Source: CATQGW01 sp965242565 (lineage in GTDB: Bacteria > Chloroflexota > Dehalococcoidia > Bin125). From it: a stretch of DNA of 64,000 bases. The stretch spans positions 558,001 through 622,000 of the forward strand of contig OZ251457.1 of the NCBI GenBank assembly GCA_965242565.1. The letters are read 5' to 3'. Under the pieces are notes generated by a model. The model saw only the letters and a list, made by a program, of their open reading frames with translations. It did not search any database and was not told the DNA's origin. Position numbers and translations under genes: made by a program. Numbering within the stretch: the stretch's first letter is position 1; each line of letters opens with the position of its first letter. Positions 52,486 through 60,511 of this stretch are shown here, in pieces.

Positions 52486-54311
52486 CTACGGTGCCGGCGC
52501 TGTTGTCCGCCCGTTCCGACTGTCGCCCCAGCAGACGACCGTCCCCGCGCTGCGCACTGCGCAGCTGTGCTGGTAGCCGCTGCTGATCGCCGTAAACGTC
52601 CCCGAGGGCGCCGTCGTCCGCGCGTTCCCGCTGTTGCCCCAACACGAAATCGCCCCCGCGCTGCTCAGTGCGCAGGCGTGCGTCGAGCCCGCCGCCAACG
52701 CCGTGAATGCCCCCGAAGGCGCGCCGGTCTGCCCGTGATTGTTCCGCCCCCAGCAGGAGATCGCCCCCGCGCTGCTCAGCGCGCACGAGAAATTCGCACC
52801 CACGCTGACCGCTGTAAAGGTCCCCGAAGGCGCGTTGGTCTGCCCGTTGGCGCTGCTGCCCCAACAGGAGATCGCCCCCACGCTGCTCAACGCGCAGGCG
52901 TGCGATGTGCCGACCCCGACAGTGCTGAATGTCCCGCTCGGCGGGCTGCCCAGGTTGAAGAGGTTGGTTCCCCAGCACGAGAGCGCTCCCGTACTGCGCA
53001 CACCGCAACTGACATTATTGCCCGCGCTGACCGCGCTAAACGTACCGCTCGGCGGCGTCGCCCGCCCGTTGCTGTTCACCCCCCAACAGGCGACTGTCCC
53101 CGCGCTGCGCAGCGCGCAACTATGGTCGGTGCCCGCGCTGACCGCTGTGAAGCTGCCGGACGGAGGAGTCGTCCGAGCGTCGGCGCTTATGCCCCAGCAG
53201 GCGAGCGTGCCCGTGTTGCGCAGCGCGCAGCTATGTGCCCCGCCCGCGCTCACCGCCGTATAGGTCGTCGGCGTTGGCGTCATTGGATCAGGCGTGGGCG
53301 GATCGACCGTCGGCGGCTGGGTGACTGACGGGGTCCCGGGCTGCGGAGAGGGCTGCGGAACAGTCTGCGGCCAGGCGGGCGGCGGCCGCCGCCCGCCCCA
53401 GCATGTCACGCCGCGCTCTCGCATCGCGCAGCTGTGGCGAGTGCCGGCGGCGACGGCGAGATGACTGCCGCCCGATGGGGATGCGCTTTGGCCATAGGTT
53501 TCGTCGCCCCAGCACTCCAGCTCGCCCGACTCGCGCACCCCGCAGCTGTGCCAGTTGCCCGCGCTCACGTCGACGAACACACCAGCCGGCGCGTCTGACT
53601 GCCTGTAGTTGTTCGCACCCCAGCAGGCGACCGCTCCGTCCTCTCGCAGCGCGCAGGCGTGGGCCGCGCCGACGCTGACGGAGGTGAATGTTCCCGCCGG
53701 GGTCTCGGAGCGGCCGAGGCTGTCCAATCCCCAGCACTCCAACTCGCCGCCCGCGCGCACGCCGCAGGCGTGCAGGAAACCCGCGCTGATCGCCGTGAAC
53801 GCGCCGTCCGGCGCGTTCGCCTGACCGAGATCGACGACGCTCCGCCCGTAGTAGGCCGTCCCCCAGCACTCCGCGCTACCGTCCTCGCGCAACCCGCAGG
53901 CGTACTGCCAGCCCACGCTGATCTGCGTGAAGACACCGTCAGGAACGTCGCCCTCCGCGCCCCAGCAGACGACCGCTCCGCCGATCCGAATCGCGCACGC
54001 ATGCCAATCGCCGACGCTGATCGCCGCGTAGCGCCCGTCGGGGACGGCGGCCCGGTTGAAGTGCGGCGAATCGCCTCAGCAGTGGATCGCTCCCGTGTCG
54101 CGCAGCGAGCAGGTGTACTCGCGCCCGGCGCTGAGCTGGATGTAGCGGCCGGTTGGGGCGTCTACGGGCGCGGCATCGCGCTGCGCCTCGGCGATGGTCA
54201 GGACTGCGAGGGAAGTCAGAACGGCGAGCGCGAGCGCCGCAAGGAAGGGTTTACCCCCCCCCCCCGCGAACCGATGAGCAACGCCAGCCCGCGCCGGGCG
54301 CGCCCGATCAT
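52486..54311 (-). pseudogene. Large RCC1-like repeat protein, interrupted by TGA
   Basis: The intact part from 54075 to 52486 encodes at least twelve RCC1-type repeats of about 35-38 residues (ITAVSAGTDHSCALRSAGTV-like, each closing with CWG). Upstream, in the same frame, the first repeat reads YTCSLRDTGAIHC and then TGA (54078-54076) exactly where the invariant Trp (TGG) belongs. A signal-peptide helix (FLAALALAVLTSLAVLTIAEA) precedes it. The only good ATG (54311) is out of frame with this body across a G12 tract. The gene is therefore silent as sequenced, by two independent lesions. A smaller relative is at 6856. Confidence 0.75.
54254..54265 (-). repeat. G12 homopolymer in the RCC1 gene signal-peptide region
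   Basis: Twelve C on + (G on the coding strand). From the ATG at 54311, 12 G reads into the wrong frame; 13 or 10 G would join MIGRARRGLALLIGSRGG to the FLAALALAVLTS helix. A candidate slippage switch, OFF here. Confidence 0.6.
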
Positions 54312-54432
54312 CACCGCCGCCGGCCCGCCAATTTCGCTCTGCACACCCCAAACTCTACACCACCGCCGCGTTGCGATCGGCGGCTTGTACCACCTGCGCC
54401 CCGCGATCCTGTGCTCCGACAACCCACGCTCC

Positions 54433-55029
54433 TCAGTAGCCCAGCGCCACTGGCCGGTACTCGCCCTCTCGCAGCGCCGCCACCAGATCGGCCATCGTCT
54501 TGATTTCCTCCTCGAACTCCGTCGCCGCCGTGCCCACCTCGTGCAGCGCGTGGCAATCGCTGCCGCCGATAGGGGGCAAGGGCAGATTGCGGCCGCGCGA
54601 CGACGCCGACTGGTTTTGCAGCGGCCCGTCGCAGCCGTTCAGGCCCTCCACCCCGTCGAACAGCTCGCGAAACGCATCTCGCGGCACGCGCAGCCCCGGA
54701 TCGCGCGCCGGATGGGCCAGAAACATCAGCGCGCCCCGTTCGTCGCACAGCGCGCGCAGCCGTCGCGCCTCCGTAATCCGCGGCACCAGCGCATCCAGCC
54801 CGTAGACCAGCACGTGGCCCAGCTCCGTCGTCACCTCAACTCCGCTCAGCACCAGAATCTCTGAACTCTCATTGAGCGCAGCCACGCGGTCGGCCGGCCA
54901 CACGACATCGTGCTCGGTCAACACCACGCCATCCAGACCACGTTCCGCAGAGATCGTGATCAGATCGTGCGGCAGTAGGTTGCTGTCGGTCGAGAAGACC
55001 GCCGTGTGCGAGTGCAGATCGATGCGCAT
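54433..55029 (-). CDS. PHP-domain metal-dependent phosphoesterase
   Basis: A 198-residue PHP protein. Metal-binding motifs MRIDLHSHTAVFSTD (HxH), LTEHDVVWP, GVEVTTELGHVLVYG, MFLAHPARDPG and the final GGSDCHALHEVG are all present. The family includes phosphoesterases acting on 3',5'-bisphosphates or oligonucleotides. Length is short, with no extra domain. Start ATG chosen because the HxH motif must be near the N-terminus. Confidence 0.85.
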   Translation of the reverse strand: MRIDLHSHTAVFSTDSNLLPHDLITISAERGLDGVVLTEHDVVWPADRVAALNESSEILVLSGVEVTTELGHVLVYGLDALVPRITEARRLRALCDERGALMFLAHPARDPGLRVPRDAFRELFDGVEGLNGCDGPLQNQSASSRGRNLPLPPIGGSDCHALHEVGTAATEFEEEIKTMADLVAALREGEYRPVALGY

Positions 55030-55095
55030 CGCGTCCAATGTACTGTCCCGGTCCGCCCCGTCCGTTCCTCCGCCCCGCGCGTGTACGCTGCCTGC

Positions 55096-55443
55096 GTGTT
55101 CGCCGCGCTTTCTCAATACGTCGCCCAACCCGTGCAGGACGAGCGTCAGCTCGACGGCAGCCGTCATCTCGAGCTGTTCTGCGAGACCGGCGCCGAAACT
55201 CTTTCGATCCGCCTCGTCCTCAGCCGCAACGGCGAACTCCACGAAGGCGAGTTGACGATCGCCCGTCGCCAAAGCGAAGCGGTTGCCGCGCTCGATCCGA
55301 GCGTCGCCGACGCGCTCGACCCGCTCGAAATCCAGATTCGGGCGCGCTTCGACGACCGCGCCGGCCATATCGCGCTCAGCCAGCGCGAAGACGGCGATTT
55401 CGACATCAGCTTTGACAGCTTTGATCCTGGAGGCGGCGAATGA
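55096..55443 (+). CDS. Hypothetical protein preceding cofD
   Basis: A 115-residue protein not recognised from sequence. It is acidic, mixed alpha/beta (LELFCETGAETLSIRLVLSR, GELTIARRQSEAVAALDP) with an acidic tail (DGDFDISFDSFDPGGGE). GTG start. Its stop overlaps the cofD ATG (ATGA), so it is translationally coupled to F420 synthesis and may serve that pathway. Confidence 0.6.
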   Translation: MFAALSQYVAQPVQDERQLDGSRHLELFCETGAETLSIRLVLSRNGELHEGELTIARRQSEAVAALDPSVADALDPLEIQIRARFDDRAGHIALSQREDGDFDISFDSFDPGGGE

Positions 55444-56387
55444 CTACCCGCGTAGCCGTCCTCGCCGGCGGCGTCGGCGCCGCGCGCTTCCTCGATGGGC
55501 TCGTGCGTGTCGTCGACCCAAAGGGGGTCACCGCCATCGTCAACGTCGGCGACGACATGGAGTGGGCCGGGCTGCACATCGCGCCCGACCTTGACACGGT
55601 GATGTACACGCTCTCCGGGCTGGTCAACCCGGAGATGGGCTGGGGCGTCGCCAACGACGGACGCCGCGTGCTGGATCGCCTCGACTCGCTGGGCGGCCCT
55701 GCCTGGTTTCTGATCGGCGACGATGACCTGGCCACGCACCTCTTCCGCACGCATCGCCTGAGCGAGGGCGCGCCGCTCTCCACCGCCACCGCCGAACTCT
55801 GCCGCGCCGTCGGCATCGAGTGCCGCGTCACGCCCGTCACCGACGACCACCTGCGCACCGTGGTGCAGACGCCCGACGGCGAGCTCGCTTTCCAGGACTA
55901 CTTCGTGCGCCGCCGCGCGACCGACGCCGTCCACGGGCTGCGCTTCGACGGCGCGGAATCGGCCGCGCCCGCGCCGGGCGTGATCGAGGCGCTGCACAGC
56001 GCCGACGCGATCGTGATCGCGCCCAGCAACCCGTTTCTCTCAATCGACCCGCTGCTCGCCGTGCCCGGTGTGCGCGAGGCGCTGACGAAGTCGGGCGCGC
56101 CGGTCGTCGCCGTCAGCCCGATCATCGGCGGCGCGGCCGTCAAGGGTCCGGCGGCCGACATCCTCGCCAGTCTCGGTCACGATGTGTCGGCGATCGGGGT
56201 TGCCCGGCTCTACGCCGAACTTGCCGATGTCTTCATCCTCGACGAGCAGGACGCCGCGCTGGTCGAGCAGGTTGAAGCCGAAACGCCGCTGCGCTGCCTC
56301 GCCCTGCCGACGCTGATGAGCGGCCCCGCCGAAAAGCAGGCGCTGGCGCAGGCGGCGCTCGACGCCGCGCAGGACATCACCCGATGA
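55440..56387 (+). CDS. cofD: 2-phospho-L-lactate (or PEP) transferase of F420 synthesis
   Basis: A 315-residue CofD/FbiA. N-terminal VAVLAGGVGAARFLDGLVRV, NVGDDMEWAGLHIAPDLDTV, GDDDLATHLFRTHRLSEGAP, CRVTPVTDDHLRTVVQT and IVIAPSNPFLSIDPLLAVPG are family hallmarks. It joins the phospho-lactyl (or enolpyruvyl) group from the CofC product to Fo, giving (dehydro-)F420-0. Overlaps cofC by 4 nt. Confidence 0.93.
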   Translation: MTTRVAVLAGGVGAARFLDGLVRVVDPKGVTAIVNVGDDMEWAGLHIAPDLDTVMYTLSGLVNPEMGWGVANDGRRVLDRLDSLGGPAWFLIGDDDLATHLFRTHRLSEGAPLSTATAELCRAVGIECRVTPVTDDHLRTVVQTPDGELAFQDYFVRRRATDAVHGLRFDGAESAAPAPGVIEALHSADAIVIAPSNPFLSIDPLLAVPGVREALTKSGAPVVAVSPIIGGAAVKGPAADILASLGHDVSAIGVARLYAELADVFILDEQDAALVEQVEAETPLRCLALPTLMSGPAEKQALAQAALDAAQDITR

Positions 56388-57067
56388 CACTGAACGCGAC
56401 GGGCGAGATCGTCGCGCTGGTGCCGGTGCGCGGCCTGCCTGCCGGGAAGCGCCGGCTGGCCGCCGAGCTCAGCATCGAGCAGCGCAACTCGCTCGTCCGC
56501 GCCATGCTTGATGACGTCGTCGTCGCGCTGCTCCAGGCCGAGTCCATTGCTCGCGTCGTGATTTGCAGCCGCGACGCCGCCGCGCACGAAGAAGCCGACC
56601 GGCTCGGCGTGGACTTCCTGGACCAGACCGACCAGCGGCCCGGCTACAACGCCGCCGTCGCGCGCGCGCAGGCCGATCTCGCCGAGGCGGCTGCGCTGCT
56701 GGTCGCGCCCGCAGATGTGCCGCTGATCACGCCCGACGCTGTCGATCTGGTCGTCGCTTCTGCGCCCGAGGGCGAAGCTGTCGTCGTCGCGCCCGCGCAC
56801 AACGGCGGCAGCAACGCGCTCTTTCTGCGTCCGCCCGGCGTCATCCGCCCCGCTTTCGGTCCGTCGTCGGCGCGCGCGCATGCGCAAGCCGCCGCGGCCG
56901 CCGGCGAAGCCGGCGTCCCTTTCCGCGAAGCCAGGATCGATGTCTGGGCCTACGACATCGACACTCCCGCCGACCTCGATCACCTCAAAGCGGTGCTGCC
57001 CGAACTCCCCGACGAAATCGCCCCCAACACCCGCGCCTGGCTCAACGGTGTTCAGCTACTCCCCTGA
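56384..57067 (+). CDS. cofC: 2-phospho-L-lactate (or PEP) guanylyltransferase
   Basis: A 227-residue nucleotidyltransferase of the CofC/FbiD family: VALVPVRGLPAGKRRLAAEL, LDQTDQRPGYNAAVARAQ, LLVAPADVPLITPDAVD, NGGSNALFLRPPGVIRPAFG. It activates phospholactate or PEP with GTP for CofD. The overlap with cofD shows a dedicated F420 operon. Fo synthase and the glutamyl ligase (CofE) are not in the window. Confidence 0.92.
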   Translation: MTLNATGEIVALVPVRGLPAGKRRLAAELSIEQRNSLVRAMLDDVVVALLQAESIARVVICSRDAAAHEEADRLGVDFLDQTDQRPGYNAAVARAQADLAEAAALLVAPADVPLITPDAVDLVVASAPEGEAVVVAPAHNGGSNALFLRPPGVIRPAFGPSSARAHAQAAAAAGEAGVPFREARIDVWAYDIDTPADLDHLKAVLPELPDEIAPNTRAWLNGVQLLP

Positions 57068-57128
57068 GCGTCGCCGCCCAAACCCGCTACCATTGCACGA
57101 GCACAAAAGCCCCACGAGGAACTGCGCC

Positions 57129-57440
57129 ATGACCACCGAGCACTCCACCATCGCCGCCGAACCGCAGTGGAAGCCCATCCCCGAAACCCCCGAAGAGCGT
57201 GAGCGAGGCTGGCGTCTGCACCAGCAGGCCTACGACAACATGGAATACCTCGAAGAGATCTTCGACGATCTCCTGCGCGACCACCGCGGCCGGCTCGCCC
57301 TCGTCTACGGCGATCGCCAGATCATGATCGGCGACGACGGCTACGAGATGGACCAGTGCCTGACCGAAGATGAGCGTGCGACGGCAACATTGCAGCGAAT
57401 CACGGAGTGGTGGATCAGGTACGGCCCTATGGTGGAGTAA
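57129..57440 (+). CDS. DUF5678-like small protein A1 of tandem cassette
   Basis: A 103-residue protein: conserved N-terminus MTTEHSTIAAEP, a helical part (EERERGWRLHQQAYDNMEYL), then the core DDLLRDHRGRLALVYGDRQI, MIGDDGYEM, and a tail ITEWWIRYGPMVE. The core resembles DUF5678 (a short 'wVAv.dgrv...G.d' beta unit). SD-like CACGAGGA upstream; TACCAT (57088-57093) may be the -10. It ends 4 nt before a retropepsin-like gene. Same arrangement is repeated three more times. Confidence 0.7.
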   Translation: MTTEHSTIAAEPQWKPIPETPEERERGWRLHQQAYDNMEYLEEIFDDLLRDHRGRLALVYGDRQIMIGDDGYEMDQCLTEDERATATLQRITEWWIRYGPMVE

Positions 57441-57444
57441 CGTC

Positions 57445-57918
57445 GTGCGATTCCACGGCTTCGTTCATCCGGCACGTTCACAGCCTCACTCAATCATTAG
57501 CGGTGGCGCAGCGCGCCTTCGAGTCCGAGTGGCTCTTGGCACTCGCAGCCGCGATGTCCGGTTCCTCATCGACACTGGTGCAGAAGGAACTGTTCTGCAC
57601 CCCGCTGACGCCCATCACATCCTCGGCGATGACCTACACAGGATCGACTTTGAGCGCGACTTCCACCATGTCGCAGGACTGGGCGTCGGCGGCACCGTAG
57701 ATCGCGTTGTCCGAGACGCGACGCTCACATTGCGCAGTGAAGACCGCCGCTTCTACCCGATCGAAATGCCGATCCTGATCGCCCGCCCCACCCCGGCGGA
57801 GCCTGGCGAGCACGGCAACTGGCGGCTGCCCAGCCTGCTCGGACGCGACTTCCTGCGACACTTCAGCCTCGAACTGCTCTGCGGCGACCGTCGCCGTGTA
57901 GCCCTCGAAACGCTCTAG
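57445..57918 (+). CDS. Retropepsin-like aspartic protease B1 of tandem cassette
   Basis: A 157-residue clan-AA protease domain. Catalytic triplet in VRFLIDTGAEGTVLHP (DTG), a flap region (HHVAGLGVGGTVDRVVRDA), and the second family motif near the C-terminus (LPSLLGRDFLRHFSLEL). Single-domain retropepsins act as homodimers. GTG start. No signal peptide, so it is cytoplasmic. The substrate could be the A protein it is paired with; this is inference from constant pairing. Confidence 0.78.
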   Translation: MRFHGFVHPARSQPHSIISGGAARLRVRVALGTRSRDVRFLIDTGAEGTVLHPADAHHILGDDLHRIDFERDFHHVAGLGVGGTVDRVVRDATLTLRSEDRRFYPIEMPILIARPTPAEPGEHGNWRLPSLLGRDFLRHFSLELLCGDRRRVALETL

Positions 57919-57983
57919 TCTCCGGGCGCGCGTGGGCAAACCCGCTATCGTTGAACCTACGCAAGCCCGCAAGGAACCGCGCC

Positions 57984-58304
57984 ATGGCCACCGAGCACTC
58001 CACCATCGCCGCCGATCCGTGGGTCAGACCGACCCCGCCGCCGCCCGAAACCGCCGAAGAGCGCGAGCGGAACTGGCGTCTGCACCAGCAGGCGTACGAC
58101 AACATGGAATACCTCGGCGAGGTCTTCGATGACCTCTTGCGTGAGCATCGCGGGCGGCTCGTCATGGTCTACGGCAACCGTCAAATCCTGATCGGCGATG
58201 ACGGATACGAGATGGACCAGTGTCTGACCGAAGACGAGCGACGCAGCTCCGTACTCTCGCCAATCACAGAGTGGTGGATCAGATACGGTCCCATGGTGGA
58301 ATAG
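57984..58304 (+). CDS. DUF5678-like small protein A2 of tandem cassette
   Basis: A 106-residue paralogue of A1: MATEHSTIAADP, RNWRLHQQAYDNMEYLGEVF, EHRGRLVMVYGNRQILIGDD, ITEWWIRYGPMVE. Its tail is identical to A1, showing recent duplication. Upstream spacer is shorter; TATCGT (57946) replaces TACCAT as possible -10. Four nt before B2. Confidence 0.7.
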   Translation: MATEHSTIAADPWVRPTPPPPETAEERERNWRLHQQAYDNMEYLGEVFDDLLREHRGRLVMVYGNRQILIGDDGYEMDQCLTEDERRSSVLSPITEWWIRYGPMVE

Positions 58305-58308
58305 CGCC

Positions 58309-58782
58309 ATGCGATTTCTCGGCTTCGTTCACCCCGCTGGTTCACTCACTCACTCGATCGTCAGTGGCGGAGCGCCGATGATTCTGGCCCGAGTGTCGCT
58401 CGGCGACCAGGCGATGGAGGTCCGGTTCCTGATCGACACCGGCACGGACGCGACAGTGCTGCACCCACAGGACGCCAAACGCATCCTTGGCGACGATCTG
58501 CGCCGGATCGACTTCGACCGCGATCCACGCCGTACTATCGGTGAAGGCGTCGTCGGCGCCGTTGAGCGCGTCGTTCGCGATGCCGCGCTTACGCTACAGA
58601 GCGAAGACCGCCGGCTTCACCCGATCGAAATGCCGATCCTGATCGCCCGCCCCATTCCGGCGGAGCCCGGCGAGCACGGCAACTGGCGGCTGCCCAGCCT
58701 GTTGGGACGCGATTTCCTGCGCCACTTCCGCCTTGAACTGCTCTGCGGCGACCGCCGCCGCGTGGCTCTCGAAACGCTCTAA
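58309..58782 (+). CDS. Retropepsin-like aspartic protease B2 of tandem cassette
   Basis: A 157-residue protein: VRFLIDTGTDATVLHP with the DTG active site, flap-region variant RRTIGEGVVGAVERVVRDAA (the GLGVGG of the other copies is changed to GEGVVG), and the common end LPSLLGRDFLRHFRLELLCG. ATG start, the only canonical start of the four B genes. Confidence 0.78.
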   Translation: MRFLGFVHPAGSLTHSIVSGGAPMILARVSLGDQAMEVRFLIDTGTDATVLHPQDAKRILGDDLRRIDFDRDPRRTIGEGVVGAVERVVRDAALTLQSEDRRLHPIEMPILIARPIPAEPGEHGNWRLPSLLGRDFLRHFRLELLCGDRRRVALETL

Positions 58783-58856
58783 TCGAGCGGCCATCAGCCG
58801 TCTGCAAACAGGCCCGCTACCATTGCACGAGAACCAGCCCCACGAGGAGCCGCGCC
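58783..58856 (+). repeat. Cassette spacer repeat (B2-A3 junction)
   Basis: Contains GCTACCATTGCACGAGAACC and the SD-like CACGAGGAGCCGCGCC. Nearly identical to 59650-59723, and its right part is shared with the A1 upstream region at 57085. Carries the presumed promoter (TACCAT at 58818) of each A-B pair. Confidence 0.7.
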
Positions 58857-59168
58857 ATGACCACCGAGCGCTCCACCATCGCCGCCGAGCCGCCGCTGAA
58901 GCTCGTGTCCCAGACGCCCGAAGAGCGCGAGCGGACCGTGCGTCTGGAGCGACAGGCCTACGACAACCTCGAATATCTCGGCGAAACCTTCGATGACCTT
59001 TTGCGCGAGCACCGCGGCCGCCTCGTCGTCGTCTACGGCGACCATCAGATCCTGGTCGGCGACGACGGCTACGCGATGCACGAGTCGCTGACCGAAGAAG
59101 AGCGTGAGACAGCATCGATGCTGCCGATCACGGAGTGGTGGCTCCGACACGCTGGCGTGACCGAGTAG
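58857..59168 (+). CDS. DUF5678-like small protein A3 of tandem cassette
   Basis: A 103-residue paralogue: MTTERSTIAAEPPLKLVSQT, RLERQAYDNLEYLGETFDDL, EHRGRLVVVYGDHQILVGDD, tail ITEWWLRHAGVTE. Middle has diverged more than the ends. Four nt before B3. Confidence 0.7.
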   Translation: MTTERSTIAAEPPLKLVSQTPEERERTVRLERQAYDNLEYLGETFDDLLREHRGRLVVVYGDHQILVGDDGYAMHESLTEEERETASMLPITEWWLRHAGVTE

Positions 59169-59172
59169 AGCC

Positions 59173-59649
59173 GTGCGATTCCGCGGCTACGTACATCCAA
59201 CAAGTTCGCTTCCCCATTCAATCACCAGCGGCGGTGCCGCCCTCATTCGAATCTGGGTCGCGCTTGAGGAGGGCCCCATCCGTGAAATCACGTTCCTCAT
59301 CGACACCGGGAGCGACGGCTCCGTATTGCATCCAGCCGATGCGCAGTCTCTCCTTGGCGATGATCTGCACCGGATCGATTTTGACCGCGACTCTCGGCGC
59401 GTCGCAGGGTTGGGCGTAGGCGGCGCCGTCGACCGTGTCGCCCGAGACGCCGCTCTGATCCTGAATTCGGCAGATGGCGAGACCTACAGCTTGGAAATGC
59501 CGATCCTGATCGCCCGCCCCGCCCCGGCGCAACCTGGAGACCATGGCAACTGGCGGCTGCCCAGCCTGTTGGGACGCGACTTCCTGCGGCACTTCCGCCT
59601 CGAACTGCTCTGCGGCGACCGTCGCCAGGTGGCTCTCGAAACGCTCTAA
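59173..59649 (+). CDS. Retropepsin-like aspartic protease B3 of tandem cassette
   Basis: A 158-residue protein: REITFLIDTGSDGSVLHP active site, flap GLGVGGAVDRVARDAALILN, and the shared C-terminal LPSLLGRDFLRHFRLELLCG. GTG start. The central third (IRIWVALEEGPI) is the most different of the four. Confidence 0.78.
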   Translation: MRFRGYVHPTSSLPHSITSGGAALIRIWVALEEGPIREITFLIDTGSDGSVLHPADAQSLLGDDLHRIDFDRDSRRVAGLGVGGAVDRVARDAALILNSADGETYSLEMPILIARPAPAQPGDHGNWRLPSLLGRDFLRHFRLELLCGDRRQVALETL

Positions 59650-59723
59650 TCGAGCGGCCATCAGCCGTCTGCAAGCAGGCCCGCTACCATTGCACGAGAA
59701 CCAGCCCCACGAGGAACCGCGCC
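59650..59723 (+). repeat. Cassette spacer repeat (B3-A4 junction)
   Basis: 74 bp differing from 58783-58856 at only a few positions. TACCAT at 59695-59700 and a CACGAGGAACC Shine-Dalgarno region. The identity suggests unequal crossing-over or gene conversion at this module. Confidence 0.7.
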
Positions 59724-60011
59724 ATGGCCACCGAGCACTCCACCCTCGCCGCCGAGCCGACACCCGCGCGCGAAATGAGTGAGGAAGAGGTCCTGCTGTT
59801 CGAGCAGGGCCAGAAGAACTTCAAGCACCTCGTCGAGATCCTCGACGACCTGGAGCGCGAGCATCCCCGGCGGCTCGTCATGGTCTATGGCGACCGCCAG
59901 GTCCTGATCGGTGATGACAGCTTCGAAATGAGACAGTCCCTGACCGAAGAAGAGCGGCGGACGGTCGCGTTCCTGCCGATCGGTCCGTGGACCGAGTACA
60001 CGGTCTGCTAG
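59724..60011 (+). CDS. DUF5678-like small protein A4 of tandem cassette
   Basis: A 95-residue paralogue: it keeps the leader MATEHSTLAAEP and the core EREHPRRLVMVYGDRQVLIG, but the helix between them is replaced (EEEVLLFEQGQKNFKHLVEI) and the tail differs (LPIGPWTEYTVC). The most diverged A copy, although its upstream spacer is almost identical to A3's. Four nt before B4. Confidence 0.68.
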   Translation: MATEHSTLAAEPTPAREMSEEEVLLFEQGQKNFKHLVEILDDLEREHPRRLVMVYGDRQVLIGDDSFEMRQSLTEEERRTVAFLPIGPWTEYTVC

Positions 60012-60015
60012 CGCC

Positions 60016-60489
60016 TTGCGATTCCACGGCGAAGTCCGCGACGCGCGCGCACTGCCGCACTCCATCGTCAGCGGCGGCGCTCCGCTGATTGCGGTGCGGG
60101 TGACGCTCAACGACCGCAGCGAAGAAATCACGTTCCTGATCGACACCGGCGCGGACGCCACCGTCCTGCACCCCGTTGACGCTTACCCCATTCTCGGCGA
60201 CGACTTGCACGCGATCAACTTTGACCGCGATCCACGCCGCGTCCCGGGACTGGGCGTTGGCGGCGCAGTTGACCGCGTCGTTCGAGACGCAACGCTCACA
60301 CTGCGCAGTGAAGACCGTCAGCTGCACCCGATCGAAATGCCGATTCTGATCGCCCGCCCCATCCCCTCGGAGCCCGGAGACCACGGCAACTGGCGGCTGC
60401 CCAGCCTGCTGGGGCGCGATTTCCTGCGCCACTTCCGCCTTGAACTGCTCTGCGGCGAGGAACGCCGCGTGATGCTCGAATCCCTCTGA
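60016..60489 (+). CDS. Retropepsin-like aspartic protease B4 of tandem cassette
   Basis: A 157-residue protein: EEITFLIDTGADATVLHP active site, flap GLGVGGAVDRVVRDATLTLR, C-terminal LPSLLGRDFLRHFRLELLCG. TTG start (60016), the weakest of the four B starts. Last unit of the array; the convergent acyl-CoA dehydrogenase begins 22 nt later. Confidence 0.76.
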   Translation: MRFHGEVRDARALPHSIVSGGAPLIAVRVTLNDRSEEITFLIDTGADATVLHPVDAYPILGDDLHAINFDRDPRRVPGLGVGGAVDRVVRDATLTLRSEDRQLHPIEMPILIARPIPSEPGDHGNWRLPSLLGRDFLRHFRLELLCGEERRVMLESL

Positions 60490-60511
60490 ACCGCGAGGAG
60501 GCGCCCGGCGC

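Noticed and set aside
54076..54078. TGA read as Trp (alternative genetic code)
   Set aside because: TGA is the working stop of many intact genes here, including ATGA overlaps such as cofD-cofC and the hydrolase pair.
57061..60511. Integrated retroelement explaining the retropepsin genes
   Set aside because: No reverse transcriptase, integrase, LTRs or gag-like gene; the proteases are free-standing bacterial-type single domains paired with small proteins.
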